A stretch of 64,000 bases of DNA from Anthracocystis setariae (lineage: Eukaryota > Basidiomycota > Ustilaginomycetes > Ustilaginales > Ustilaginaceae). Shown here in pieces: positions 21,522-31,824 of this stretch (within the stretch, counting starts at the first letter, position 1; every line of letters begins with the position of its first letter). The notes under the pieces are model-generated. The model saw only the letters and a list, made by a program, of their open reading frames with translations. It did no database searches and was not told the DNA's origin. Position numbers and translations under genes: made by a program. The DNA lies in the NCBI GenBank assembly GCA_928724745.1, contig CAKMXJ010000004.1, positions 868,001 through 932,000 of the forward strand. The letters are read 5' to 3'.

Positions 21522-24500
21522 GGCTGCAAGTCGTGTAGGGCGTGATCAGAAAGCTGAAGCGGATGAGAGGGCTCCAGTTATTCTGAAAACAAGCCAGTCG
21601 ATAGCGCTTCACTAGATAAGCAGCGAAGCAGACAAAGACTGCGCAAGAAGATGGAGATGCGTGGTGTAGAAGAGAAATGAGGATGATAGGCCGATGCGAC
21701 GAAACCAATTCACGTAGATAAAGACCGGGGGGATGACGGTAGAAACCGCAACCTGAGAGATGGTGTTGAGGAAGCGAGGCCCTACGAGGTGGAGTAGGGT
21801 GGCTCGCGAGTGATACCTAGAACGATGCTACGACGTTCTTGATATCCAAGAGTAGAGTATGAACCAGCGTCAATGAAGAGGCTGATCCAGAGGCAAAAGC
21901 TGCAAGTGACTATAAGAGTGTGGTGGTGGATGGATAAGAGTGGGGGCCACAACTTTGTGCTGAGAGAGCAGTGACGAGAAGAGAGAAGAGAGGCTAAAGA
22001 ATAGCGCAACAAAACGACGGGGACCTTGGACGATCAATCTGTGGTGCAGAAGCGAGCTCCTAGAGGTCCCACGAGGGAGCGACGACGATGTGGGAGTACA
22101 TGTTGTGAATCAAGTGTAAACCGGGGAAACGTAGAAGCTGTCTGTGTTTGCTTGAGGACGGCGCTCTCTTGAACTGGAGGGCTGAGTCAGTAGAAGCACC
22201 TGCTATTACGAAGGCGTCAATGTGGCTGAGTAGCTGAGTAGCTGAGTCGTGGAGCAAGTCAGAGCGGATTTGGCTGTGATCAAGATGAACGTGGTAGAGA
22301 TGAACAAGCTGGGACGCTCAGTTGTCGATGGATGGTCAAGTACGGAGAGCAAGACCGGAGAGCGGAGCCGTCGATAGCAGAGAGGTGGCGACGGGATGCG
22401 GTGGACGGGTGACGACGAGGTGGAGGGTCGAAGATTATAATGACGAGCGTCGAAGGGCAAGCGCGCGAGTCACTGGTGGTGATGATGAGGTTGGATGGAA
22501 TCCAAGACACAGCCGGCACTAGTCTTCGTCTTTACTCGACAGGCGGAGGAGGATGTCGGGCAAATCCGTGAGGGAGTCACCTCGACGTAGAAAAAAGAAT
22601 AAGGCAGGGCTGTGCAGAGTGAGGCGAGTAACCAAGATCCCGAGTGTGGCAAAAAAATATGCTTGGATCAATCGGGTGACTGGATCAAAAGATGCCGAGC
22701 ACAATCGTTTGATGGATTTGGAGCGCTCGTAGGTTGAAGCTGAGCTGTTTGTTAATATGGTCTGAAGGCTGAGTCGAGTGCGGGAGAGGATGATGCTGGT
22801 GATGGAAGATGGCGACGATGGGGACGAAGATGGCTGAGTGGAACCAAGGTGTTAGGATAGGATAGGTAGCAACCCAGGCGGGAGGAGGATGGATCCGATT
22901 GTCAGATAAAGCGAGCAGCAAGCAGCTTGAGTGGCGGAGATAGGCGACACTGAAGCCGTGAGTCACATACAGGGAGAGAGAGTTGTGACGCGCTAATTTC
23001 CCAATGAATTATTGAGAGCTGAGCAGACAGCCATTTTCTCGCTAGTAGACTGTACCGGTACTTTATGTGTGGCGACAATAATTTTGGAGAATTCAAGCGC
23101 GGCTAGACCCTTGTCGACTCACAGCACCTCACCCAGCCACACCACACACACACACACACACACACACCCGACTGTGGAAATCGCGCGCCTGAATCGAGTA
23201 GAGTCATACTTGATTTGAGTGGAGGCGGCGCCACGACCTCGTGCATTCATACAGGGCTCGAAACCGATTCCACCGCCATCAGGCTGCTCTCTGCTATTTT
23301 CAAGCCTCACTCCTAACCACACATCAATACATAGAACGATGAAAGTGATGAGCTGCTCGACATGCTATCTATTGACTGCGGCATCTACTTTTTATCGGAA
23401 AGCGAATGAGATGAGACTCGACTGTGTTCGATGCAGAGTGGGCGGATGCGCCGATAGGGGAGTCACCTCTTCGTTTCTGCCAGAGAGGGGGAGAGAGAGA
23501 GAAAGCGTCGGTCGGGGCGGGGACGGAGGGAGTACGGCCAAGGCCAAGGAGATGGCGGGCTTGATGGCCATGGCGGCGCAAAAGCTGCGAATTGCGAGAT
23601 TGTCAAAGCGACGGGCAAAAAGCATCGAAGGCACAAGAGCAGTTACCAGATCGGTTGCATGGGATCGCTAGACGGAAAGAGTGCAGCTGCCACAGTGCGG
23701 AGAATCATTCTTAACGCTGACCAGAACAGCAACAGCCATTTGACCAGTGTCCTCCTCTCTGTCGAGTACGCTTGGACGGGTGACTCCTTTCCGTAAATTT
23801 GAGGGGATTTTCGGTCCTCGCGATCCACCTGCATACTGTACAGTGTTCGAACCACTAGAACACTGATCTAGGAATTGGCTTCATTTAATTCTCCAACCTC
23901 CATTCGCCACTTTCGCCGGCTCTAGGAAGTGCCATCTTGAAACTGTACGCGTGAGTTTCTCGCGAAATTGGTTGGAAAAATTCGAAATTTCTCGATCTTT
24001 TTGTTGTGTATGTGTGTGTGTGTGTGTCTCTGGAATTCATCGGAAAGCACGCTTGCCACTAAAGTACACTCTGAAACGAGTCATCGTTTTATTAATATTC
24101 ATGATTTCCTCCCGGCTGTTCGGTTCCACACAATATACTGGACTTAGTGTTGTACTGAATTGAACCAAATCCATCGCAGAGTGAATGTTGTGCCGCAAAA
24201 AATTTGGGCCGATCTTGGGCTATGAATCGGACTCACGGCAACATCCGAGCTTGCAGTCTAGCGTAGGCAGCGGCTCCTAGTCGACGTTCCTACTCTGCCT
24301 TGTGAAGGGCATAATTGAGAGTAACCATTCTTGCGCCAACTTGCCGTAGCTCGCTCGTTCGTACTTACTAGACTCGGAGGAGCCACGGCCTAGCCTAACA
24401 AATCCTATCCCCCATCTCAGTTTGTTCGCACAAGTAAAGATCTGTGCTACTGTATGTGACTTGCACCTCCTTCTCCTCCTCCTCCTCGAGCTGCTTCTTG

Positions 24501-25055
24501 GCTCTCATTTGGTGCTCAGCGATCCGGCAAACAGACCGGAAAGCATCAGCAGCAAAGTGCAGAGTAGAGCCAAAGTGGCCGAGATCGCGCTTTGAAAAGG
24601 TGCTTAATGCACAGCAAGTCAGACCCTACAGCAATCTGTGCAGATTCTGTGGTGGACTGCATAAAACCGAAAAATCGAGGTCGGTTTTCGTGGTTGGGCG
24701 AACACCCTCATGCAAATCTCCTGGTCTCATCAGATCGGGCCACCGATGGTCTTGAATGAGGAAAAGTCGGCTTATGCTATTACGTATGCATGACAATTCC
24801 TACTTTGGCAGATCTCCACTTGTGCGCGGACCGAAAAAGGTGAGAGAGTGTGCTTAGTTGAGCCGGAACGAAGGACGTGTGTGTGTGTGTTGGACTTCCT
24901 AACGTCAGACTTTAGTGGCTGCCATGTTCGAAAGCTTTGTCCATACATAGCACCGGCCCAAGAAGACCTTGCCTTTTGCCATCAACTCCCATAGCTTGCT
25001 GGGATCCTTGGGTCACCAAGTACAGAAACACCTGTCGCATTACCAGGGCAGCAAT
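21522..25055. other. 3.5-kb gene-free stretch, probable long cyclin leader/promoter
   Basis: No ORF here resembles a protein; the short frames are serine/histidine-rich chance frames. The minus strand is CT-rich for about 1.4 kb upstream of the cyclin ATG, as in long fungal leaders. An (AC)n run lies at about 23144-23167, (GT)n at about 24008-24029 and a shorter GT run near 24880. An ACGCGT (MCB-type) site is at 23947-23952. Confidence 0.45.
23144..23167. repeat. (AC)n microsatellite
   Basis: About 12 AC units in the gap between the cyclin and COQ6-COQ7. Confidence 0.9.
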
Positions 25056-27839
25056 ATGTCGAGGCTCGCGCGCTCCACATCAACCTCGCCACTTGTGGCG
25101 GCTGCGTCGCTGTCCACTTCCAACGCTAGTCGTTCGGCCGCGCACGCTGTCAGATCTTCTACGACTAGGCTCGTCAACAGTCGCTCAGTCGCTTCATATC
25201 GATCGGCTGCACCAGCATGCCCATCTCGCACACCTCTGACCCTCTGCCTCTCACCATCTCTCTCCTCATCGTTCTCCTTCTCATCTGGACGCACTCTGGC
25301 GACAGCATCTACACTACCGTCAACGCCGCATGCAGTTGATTCTGACATCGTCATTGTCGGTGCGGGAGTAGTCGGTCTTGGCCTCGCCTGCGATCTAGTC
25401 GCCTCCCAAGCTGTCGGTCCATCAGCCTCCTCAGATGCCAATCCAATCACGCTTGTCGAAGCCTCCGACCTCTCCCGACTTCGAACTTGGAAAGCGGACC
25501 GCGCTGCCCACCTCTCCAACAACCCGGCCACCAGCTCCTCCAGCGGCGATGGACTCGACTGGGAGAACCGTGTCATCTCTCTTACCTCCGCCAATCTGGC
25601 CTGGTTGAAGACCATCGGCGTTTACCCGTACCTCGTCTCTCACCGTCTTCGACCGGTCAACTCGATGCGCGTATGGGACGGTCTCTCCGGCGCTGTGCTC
25701 GACTTCGATTCTGCCGACCTCAACGATGGCGCCACCATCGGCTCGACCTCTCAGATCAGTGTCATGGTGGAGATTAGCAATCTCCAACAAGCGATGCTCC
25801 AGTTTCTCGAGCACGGGCCAGGCAAGGCAACTTGTATGATTCGGGATGGCGCCAAGGTCGAAGCCATCGTCCCGGCAAGCAAAGTGGAGGTCGAGAGTGC
25901 GGCAACAGAGCAAGATCCTTGGCCCTTGGTGCAGTTGAGTACGGGTGAGCATGTGCAGGCAAGGCTCTTGGTAGGTGCGGACGGTCCCAATTCGCCTGTC
26001 AAAAAGTATGCCGGCATCGGCGATTATGGTTGGCCCTACGATCGCCGAGGTCTCGTCGGAACACTTCGTTGTTATGGAATCCAAAATGGCGAGCCACCAG
26101 TAGGATTCACCGCCTACCAACGCTTCCTTCCCAGCGGCACGATCGCTTTCCTTCCACTCTCGGACTCGACCGGGTCGATGGTGTGGACGCTGGAGCCTCA
26201 AGTTGCCGCAGCACTCACAACGCTCCATCGCGAGACTGCCGGAAGCATCGATGAGCCGCTGGGCCGGCTGGTTGATGCTGCTTTCCGTCTGCCATGGTCC
26301 TACATCGAACGCTTGTTCGAACGCGTGGTTGCGTACACCAAGCATTCGTTGCCAGAGGGGGAAAAGCGCAACTGGAGCTGGCTCAACTCTGAAATTCCAA
26401 CCGAAGCCGAATGGTTCGAACGCGGTCTCGGTGAGCCTCTACCCGAGAGTGGAACGGGTCAGGTACCACCTAAGATCCATTCGCTCGACGCCAGGAGCGT
26501 AGCCAGCTTCCCGCTGAACCTTAAGCATGCGGATGCTTACCTTGGTGCGTCGCTGAACAGCTCACCCTTGCTGCCGTCGGGATTGCTTGCCGGAGCGATG
26601 GCCGCAGTGGGTCTCGCGCCCGAGGGGGCTGGACAGGGCGGCGGTCGCGGACGGACGGTGCTCGTGGGCGATGCAGCCCACACGATCCATCCTCTTGCTG
26701 GACAGGGGCTCAACCTGGGTATTGCCGACGTGAGATCGCTGTCGAACACACTGAAGAAAGCGTTGTCGGTAGGGGCGGATATTGGATCGTACAACGCTCT
26801 CAAGGAATATGCGAGGGAGAGGTACTGGGAGAACCAGAAGATGCTTTCGGCCGTTGACCACCTGCATTGGCTGTATGCAGGTGTGCCTGTGCCGCTCTCT
26901 CAGCAGGCGGATGGCGGCAGGGCGCAGAGGGAGAGGGATGGGTTGGCCAAGACGACGGCCAAGGAGGCTTTGGGGAGGGGAGTGGTTTGGACGAGAAGTA
27001 CGGGATTGGAGGTGATCAATGAGCTCGAGTTTGTCAAGAATGCATTTATGCGCCAGGCTGGTTCAACGACCACTCCGAGGTCAGCTTGGCCGACCTCGAG
27101 GTCCGGGAAGACGATGCAGTCGAGGGGATTGTACACATCATCGCGACCCCGTGCGGTAGCCTTCAGCAGAGCAGCGACGCAGGTGCGTCTGCACTCATCC
27201 CACGCTCACGGTCCACTGGCTTCGGACGCCTACACGGACAGCAGCAAAGCCGGCGGTGCAGCTACCACCTCGACGCCGTCGCTGGACTCGCTGACACCCT
27301 CGCAACGTCGTGCGCTGCGTGACATGCTTCGTGTAGACCACTCGGGCGAGATTGCAGCGAACACCATTTACCAAGGCCAGGCGGATATCTTCGGAGCTTT
27401 GGGCGACGTCAAGAATCGCGATCTGTCGATCGAGATGTGGCAGACGGAGAAGAAGCATCTCGAGGTGATGCGCGCCTTGTTGCGACAGCACGAGGTGCGT
27501 CCCTCGGCTTTGGTGCCCGTATGGTCGATGGCGGGGAGAGTACTGGGTGGTGTAACGGCGTTGTTGGGTCCGCGGAGTGCCATGGCGTGCACCGAGGCGG
27601 TCGAGAGTGTCATCGGTGAGCACTACGACGATCAGCTGCGGGAGCTTGCGACGGTGCAGGAGAAGGACGAGAGTCTCAAACTGTTGTCCGAGATCGTCAA
27701 AGAGTTCAGAGACGACGAGTTGGAGCATTTGGACACGGCGGTGGAGCATGAGAGTCAGCAAGCGGCTGGACATGCTTTGTTGTCCGCTGTGATTGCCGCC
27801 GGTTGCAGAGGTGCCATTTGGGTCGCCTCTCGCGTCTAG
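25056..27839 (+). CDS. COQ6-COQ7: COQ6-COQ7 fusion: ubiquinone-biosynthesis flavin monooxygenase plus di-iron hydroxylase
   Basis: One uninterrupted frame of 927 aa from the first ATG (25056; the frame extends upstream without an ATG). Residues 1-95 are an arginine/serine/alanine-rich mitochondrial presequence. COQ6 part: GAGVVGLG (102-107, FAD), LLVGADGPNSPVKKYAGI, and GDAAHTIHPLAGQGLNLG (from 538), ending with VINELEFVKNAFMRQAG as COQ6 proteins do. A methionine at about 687 (base 27114) then opens a second presequence-like stretch (arginine-rich, SRAATQVRLHSSHA). COQ7 part: DHSGEIAANTIYQGQ (761 on), ExxH at 798-801, TEAVESVIGEHY and ELEH at 888-891, together the expected di-iron ligands. 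COQ6 hydroxylates ring C5 and COQ7 hydroxylates demethoxyubiquinone, both in the matrix-side CoQ synthome. No stop or credible intron separates the halves. Confidence 0.93.
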   Translation: MSRLARSTSTSPLVAAASLSTSNASRSAAHAVRSSTTRLVNSRSVASYRSAAPACPSRTPLTLCLSPSLSSSFSFSSGRTLATASTLPSTPHAVDSDIVIVGAGVVGLGLACDLVASQAVGPSASSDANPITLVEASDLSRLRTWKADRAAHLSNNPATSSSSGDGLDWENRVISLTSANLAWLKTIGVYPYLVSHRLRPVNSMRVWDGLSGAVLDFDSADLNDGATIGSTSQISVMVEISNLQQAMLQFLEHGPGKATCMIRDGAKVEAIVPASKVEVESAATEQDPWPLVQLSTGEHVQARLLVGADGPNSPVKKYAGIGDYGWPYDRRGLVGTLRCYGIQNGEPPVGFTAYQRFLPSGTIAFLPLSDSTGSMVWTLEPQVAAALTTLHRETAGSIDEPLGRLVDAAFRLPWSYIERLFERVVAYTKHSLPEGEKRNWSWLNSEIPTEAEWFERGLGEPLPESGTGQVPPKIHSLDARSVASFPLNLKHADAYLGASLNSSPLLPSGLLAGAMAAVGLAPEGAGQGGGRGRTVLVGDAAHTIHPLAGQGLNLGIADVRSLSNTLKKALSVGADIGSYNALKEYARERYWENQKMLSAVDHLHWLYAGVPVPLSQQADGGRAQRERDGLAKTTAKEALGRGVVWTRSTGLEVINELEFVKNAFMRQAGSTTTPRSAWPTSRSGKTMQSRGLYTSSRPRAVAFSRAATQVRLHSSHAHGPLASDAYTDSSKAGGAATTSTPSLDSLTPSQRRALRDMLRVDHSGEIAANTIYQGQADIFGALGDVKNRDLSIEMWQTEKKHLEVMRALLRQHEVRPSALVPVWSMAGRVLGGVTALLGPRSAMACTEAVESVIGEHYDDQLRELATVQEKDESLKLLSEIVKEFRDDELEHLDTAVEHESQQAAGHALLSAVIAAGCRGAIWVASRV

Positions 27840-28412
27840 TCCGGATATGCACCCCAAAGTGTAATCCGTTCACCATCGTGGTACAATCCTGTACTGTACA
27901 GTATTGCTCTCAATGCCATGACGCCGAGGCGAGCAAGCTTCGGACATCGTCGTTCCGGCAGGACAATCTGTGCATGAAAGCATAAAATGAGCGACACAAA
28001 ATACAGCAGCGCCGAGTCTAGGAAGTGTGAGAAGTGTTGGACCCTGTGAAGCGCGCACGGTCGCCGGCATGACGAGTTAAGCGAGGTGTTGGTCTGTTTC
28101 TGTTTTTCTAGAACAGAAGTCATAAGCTCGCCCTTTGTCTGCCGATCCATCTCACTAGATAAGACATGTTGGAGATCAGCCGAGGGGTCGACATCGGAAC
28201 GAGCTCAACCGCGATAAACAAAGCCATGTCCCATTGACCGGTGCATGATAGCCGACGGTTCAGCCATCTTGATCGACAACGCAGCAGCCTCGTTGCAATT
28301 CACAGAGGTATAAGTATTGCCCCTTCTGCCTAGCTCGCCCCAGCACAAATTAGATAGATCTATAGATTTGCTCAGTCTCCAATCGAGACCCAAATAGGAG
28401 GCTTAGATAAGG
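27840..28412. other. intergenic between COQ6-COQ7 and PNGase A-like gene
   Basis: 573 bp without a gene. It holds a palindrome-containing TACTG/TACAG element at 27889-27905 just after the COQ6-COQ7 stop. Confidence 0.5.
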
Positions 28413-30587
28413 ATGCACTTTGTCAAGTACGCTGTCGTCGCTGCTGCCGTTGCTGTTGCCGGCAACGGCGTTAGTGCCCAGAAGAAGAATGGAGGCGGCA
28501 GTCAGAAGATTCCGGCTCTTATGCAATCACCGTACTTCAAGTCTTCGGGACCGGGAGTCAAGCCTGGACCTGGACCGCCTCCTGGTGGTCAAGGTGGACC
28601 CTTGCCTCCGCCTCCGCCCGGAGGATCAGGAGGACCGTCTCCAGGTCACCCACCTCCTCCTCCGCACAACGGACCCTCCCCCTCCCCCTCCCCCTCCCCC
28701 TCCCCATCTCCGTCCTCTTCCTTTCTGCAAGAAGACTTCCAGGTCCACGAGCCGGCACCCATCCTCACTAGTGGCGGTCAGTCATGCTCCGTCACCCTCG
28801 TCGACCGCTCTTTTGCCAGCAGCTATGGATATCCATCCTACCTCTCCTTCGATCCCGCCACATCTTTCGCTGGTACACCCTGCGCTGATCCTTCGACCTG
28901 GACTGGTCTCACGCTTGACATCCATGGAGAGACACGAGGCAGGCAGTTCGATCGATTGGGTACGGTTTGGGTTGGCAACAACCAGACTGGCCAGGGAGTC
29001 GAGGTGATGCGACTTGACAATCCGGAGCCTACGCGCCAAGGCGTGTATTGGGACATCAAAAAGGATGTCGGCAAGTACTGGGCGCTGTGGTCGCAGAAAG
29101 CCGATGTGGTTTTCGACTTGCCCAACATCGTCGACAGCACCTACACTGGTGCGTTGAACGTGACCCTCGACTTGACTGCCTCTGTGGGTGGTGTGACGGG
29201 AGGAAGCCCACCTCAGAAGCACAGAAAGCGTCTTCCCAAGGGCCCCAGTGCGCCCGCTCTGCCGCTGAACAAGCGTGCAGCCGACGTAGTGATTCCGCTG
29301 TCGAAACGCTACCAGACGTCCAACTCGATCTTCCTGGTCGGCGGCACTGCCGGCAATGGAACCACCCCCGTCACGATTCCCAAGAACGCTGCGCGTGCGG
29401 TGGTCGAAGTCTACGCTTCGGGCACCGCGACGGAGGAGTTCTGGTACACGGGTATCCCGGACCAGTTCTACAACGACAGTCCCGATGCAGCCGCCGACGG
29501 CTACTACGGACATGGTACGTACAGAGAGGTGCAACTGTACGTCGATGGTCAGTTTGCGGGCTTCGTGACGCCCTACCCGATCATCTTTACGGGAGGCATC
29601 AACCCGCTGCTCTGGAGACCCAGTGCCAACTACGGCACGTTCGACCAGCCGACGTACAACATCGACATCACTCCTTGGCTAGGGTTGCTCACGGATGATC
29701 AGCAGCACACCTTCGAGCTCGCCGTGGTGAGCAGCGAACAAGATGGCGCGATCAACGATCAGAGTTGGTTTGTCAGTGGCAATGTGCAGGTGTATCTGGA
29801 TGGATCGGGGCAGAGGACGACAGGTGCGATCGTCAAGACGACGGGTGGGTCGAAGGTGTATGGAAGGACAACGGGTCAGGCGAATGGCGACTTTGCGACG
29901 AACGGAAGTCTGACGTACGATGTAGAGCTTCAGCAGCCGAGAAAGTTCGGCGTGCTGGGCACGGTCAAGACGGGATCGGGACAAACGTACGTAGCAGGGT
30001 GGGTTCAGCAGGCACAGTACAGCAACAAGGGATTCGTCAATGGTACGGTGCAGACCAACGATCAGAAGAGTTACGGCTTCACCAAGAGTCTCGCTATGGA
30101 CGCTGACCAAGCAGACAAGGTTTCGCTCGATGATCTTGACGAGGACGACGAGAGCGATGGAAACGTAGGCTCGGTCAAGCTGAACTATAATTACCCGCTC
30201 TATGCCGCATCGACGCTCACAGGGGATAGCTTTATTGCTCAAGTGAACCAGGAGTTCGACCGCGTCATTACGACTCAGGCATCCGGGGCTGAACAGGCGG
30301 ATCTGACTGTCATGGTCGGGGACGAGACGACGTTTGTCCATGCCCAGCCCGTGGCTGCAATGGGCCATACGACCTTATCCAAGAGGAGCGAGGAGGCGGT
30401 TTCGGTACTGTTGAATGGTGCCATCGCAAATGGTACCGGAACGAGCGAGCAGAGCTTTGTGTACCGTGACATGGCGGGTGGAACGATCAACAGGGAGACA
30501 AAGACCAACACAACTGCTGTACTTGAAGACGACTTGAGTGGAAGCGTCAGCTCGAGGGCTCAGCCGGCTCAGTTGACTGTAGTCTAG
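28413..30587 (+). CDS. secreted peptide-N4-(N-acetylglucosaminyl)asparagine amidase A-type glycoamidase
   Basis: A single exon of 724 aa. A signal peptide is evident (residues 1-22, ending VSA-QKK). A proline/glycine/serine stalk (about residues 45-107, with alternating Ser-Pro from CCCCTC repeats) leads into the PNGase A-type domain: YPSYLSFDPATSF, DIHGETRGRQFDRLGTVWVG, EVMRLDNPEPT, then GTYREVQLYVDGQFAG, FTGGINPLLWRP and YNIDITPW. The family removes N-glycans from glycopeptides at acidic pH outside the cell or in the vacuole. Several Asn-X-Ser/Thr sites are present. Dibasic Kex2-like sites occur near residues 268-272, LNKR 286-289, LSKR 296-299 and LSKR about 655-658, so cleavage between the two lobes is possible. 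It converges with FEN1, 112 bp apart. Confidence 0.82.
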   Translation: MHFVKYAVVAAAVAVAGNGVSAQKKNGGGSQKIPALMQSPYFKSSGPGVKPGPGPPPGGQGGPLPPPPPGGSGGPSPGHPPPPPHNGPSPSPSPSPSPSPSSSFLQEDFQVHEPAPILTSGGQSCSVTLVDRSFASSYGYPSYLSFDPATSFAGTPCADPSTWTGLTLDIHGETRGRQFDRLGTVWVGNNQTGQGVEVMRLDNPEPTRQGVYWDIKKDVGKYWALWSQKADVVFDLPNIVDSTYTGALNVTLDLTASVGGVTGGSPPQKHRKRLPKGPSAPALPLNKRAADVVIPLSKRYQTSNSIFLVGGTAGNGTTPVTIPKNAARAVVEVYASGTATEEFWYTGIPDQFYNDSPDAAADGYYGHGTYREVQLYVDGQFAGFVTPYPIIFTGGINPLLWRPSANYGTFDQPTYNIDITPWLGLLTDDQQHTFELAVVSSEQDGAINDQSWFVSGNVQVYLDGSGQRTTGAIVKTTGGSKVYGRTTGQANGDFATNGSLTYDVELQQPRKFGVLGTVKTGSGQTYVAGWVQQAQYSNKGFVNGTVQTNDQKSYGFTKSLAMDADQADKVSLDDLDEDDESDGNVGSVKLNYNYPLYAASTLTGDSFIAQVNQEFDRVITTQASGAEQADLTVMVGDETTFVHAQPVAAMGHTTLSKRSEEAVSVLLNGAIANGTGTSEQSFVYRDMAGGTINRETKTNTTAVLEDDLSGSVSSRAQPAQLTVV

Positions 30588-30699
30588 TCGTTCAGGCGCC
30601 TCCCTAAACAATGCTTACTGTCTCTACGGAAGAACTGGCATCTGCGACGACTGTGGTATGATGATTGCATGGAAACACACGTGACAGAGCGAGTCGATC

Positions 30700-31824
30700 T
30701 CACTTTTTGCCCTTCTTCTTGGCATTCTTCTTGTCATCTTCAGCTTTTCGTTTTGGTGGTGCCGAGCCTGACTTGACGGTAAAGAAGCCATCGAGGCGAC
30801 CTTGCTGTTTCTGGCTTAACGACTTTTGCAGCTTCTCGCAACCCTTTCTGACCCGATCTTCCGAGAAGCCCTTGTCTTGGCAGAGGAACTTGACCATGCC
30901 CTCTACGTCGGGTGTTTCCCACTTGAGATCGAGGTCCTTGCCCTTCTGTACGTCTGGGTTTTCGAAGATCTTCCTCGCCTCCTGGAACGGCCAGTGTTCG
31001 GGGATCTGGACCGACTTCTTGCCTTCCTCCTTGAGATGTTCGACGACGTTCTCGAGCGTCTTGTGCTCGCGAATCAACTTGAGGGCGGTTTTGGGACCGA
31101 CACCTTTGATGGGGTCGAGGTAGTCACAGCCGAGCAAGATGCACAGGTCGATAAACTGAGGCATTGACATGTCCAGACCTTCGAGGGCTTTGGCGAGGTC
31201 GACTTGGTGAACGGGGAGTTTCTTCTGCTCCGAGGCGGTGAGGTGCTTGAGGAGGATGGGTGTGCCAAAGGTGAGAGTGTCCATGTCTTCACTTCCTGCA
31301 GCAAAGACTTTGCCAGCTCGCGCGAGCTCGGCACACTGGGCTTCGGCTTCCGAAGGCGCGATGACGCATGGAATGCCCATGAGCTTCAAGAGGTGCCTGA
31401 CTTCCTCGTTGTGTTGCCTTGTTGGACGAACTTGCCTTCTAGCGAGTTGGTCCATCTTTTCTACGTCGGCAACATCCTTCTGCTCCTCCTCCTGCTCTCG
31501 TGCCTCCTCCCGCCGACCGAATCGCTTCTGCAGGAGCTCCTTTTTCAGATCGGGCGGCGTACCATCGAAGACGTACATGGGCTTGATTCCGTAGTCTATC
31601 ATTCGAAGGGTTCGGTAGAAGAAGCCAAGAAGATGGGAGGTGGTTTCGCCGGATTCGGTCATGAGCTGCTGACCATCGTTTTGACGAACGGCGATCAGGA
31701 ACTGGTAGAGGGACATGGAGGCATCGATGGCCACTTTGCGACCGAAGTAGGTCTTGATCTCCATCTCCTTGATGGCGCCGGGCGCTTCATCGGATATGAG
31801 CGCTGTAAGACCCTTGATACCCAT
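30700..31824 (-). CDS. FEN1: flap endonuclease 1
   Basis: A single exon of 374 aa starting [10 protein letters not shown] at 31824. The upstream frame is open, but the family begins at this Met-Gly, whose glycine N-terminus lies at the active site. The metal-binding acids are in [42 protein letters not shown] and [15 protein letters not shown] (helix-hairpin-helix). The PCNA-binding box is [10 protein letters not shown], followed by a lysine-rich nuclear tail. The enzyme cuts 5' flaps during Okazaki-fragment maturation and long-patch base excision repair. Length agrees with human FEN1 (380) and yeast Rad27 (382). It is divergent from the ATRIP-like gene. Confidence 0.97.
   Translation of the reverse strand: MGIKGLTALISDEAPGAIKEMEIKTYFGRKVAIDASMSLYQFLIAVRQNDGQQLMTESGETTSHLLGFFYRTLRMIDYGIKPMYVFDGTPPDLKKELLQKRFGRREEAREQEEEQKDVADVEKMDQLARRQVRPTRQHNEEVRHLLKLMGIPCVIAPSEAEAQCAELARAGKVFAAGSEDMDTLTFGTPILLKHLTASEQKKLPVHQVDLAKALEGLDMSMPQFIDLCILLGCDYLDPIKGVGPKTALKLIREHKTLENVVEHLKEEGKKSVQIPEHWPFQEARKIFENPDVQKGKDLDLKWETPDVEGMVKFLCQDKGFSEDRVRKGCEKLQKSLSQKQQGRLDGFFTVKSGSAPPKRKAEDDKKNAKKKGKK

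Noticed and set aside
23219..23671. 150-codon frame between the cyclin and COQ6-COQ7
   Set aside because: No ATG at its beginning, low-complexity product, no recognisable motif.
23833..23870. Possible tRNA T-arm around a GGTTCGAAC-like word
   Set aside because: No acceptor stem, anticodon arm or A box could be built around it.
28131..28138. Partial pheromone-response-element-like word (CCCTTTGT) upstream of the PNGase A-like gene
   Set aside because: One base off the smut PRE consensus as I remember it and single; too weak to call.
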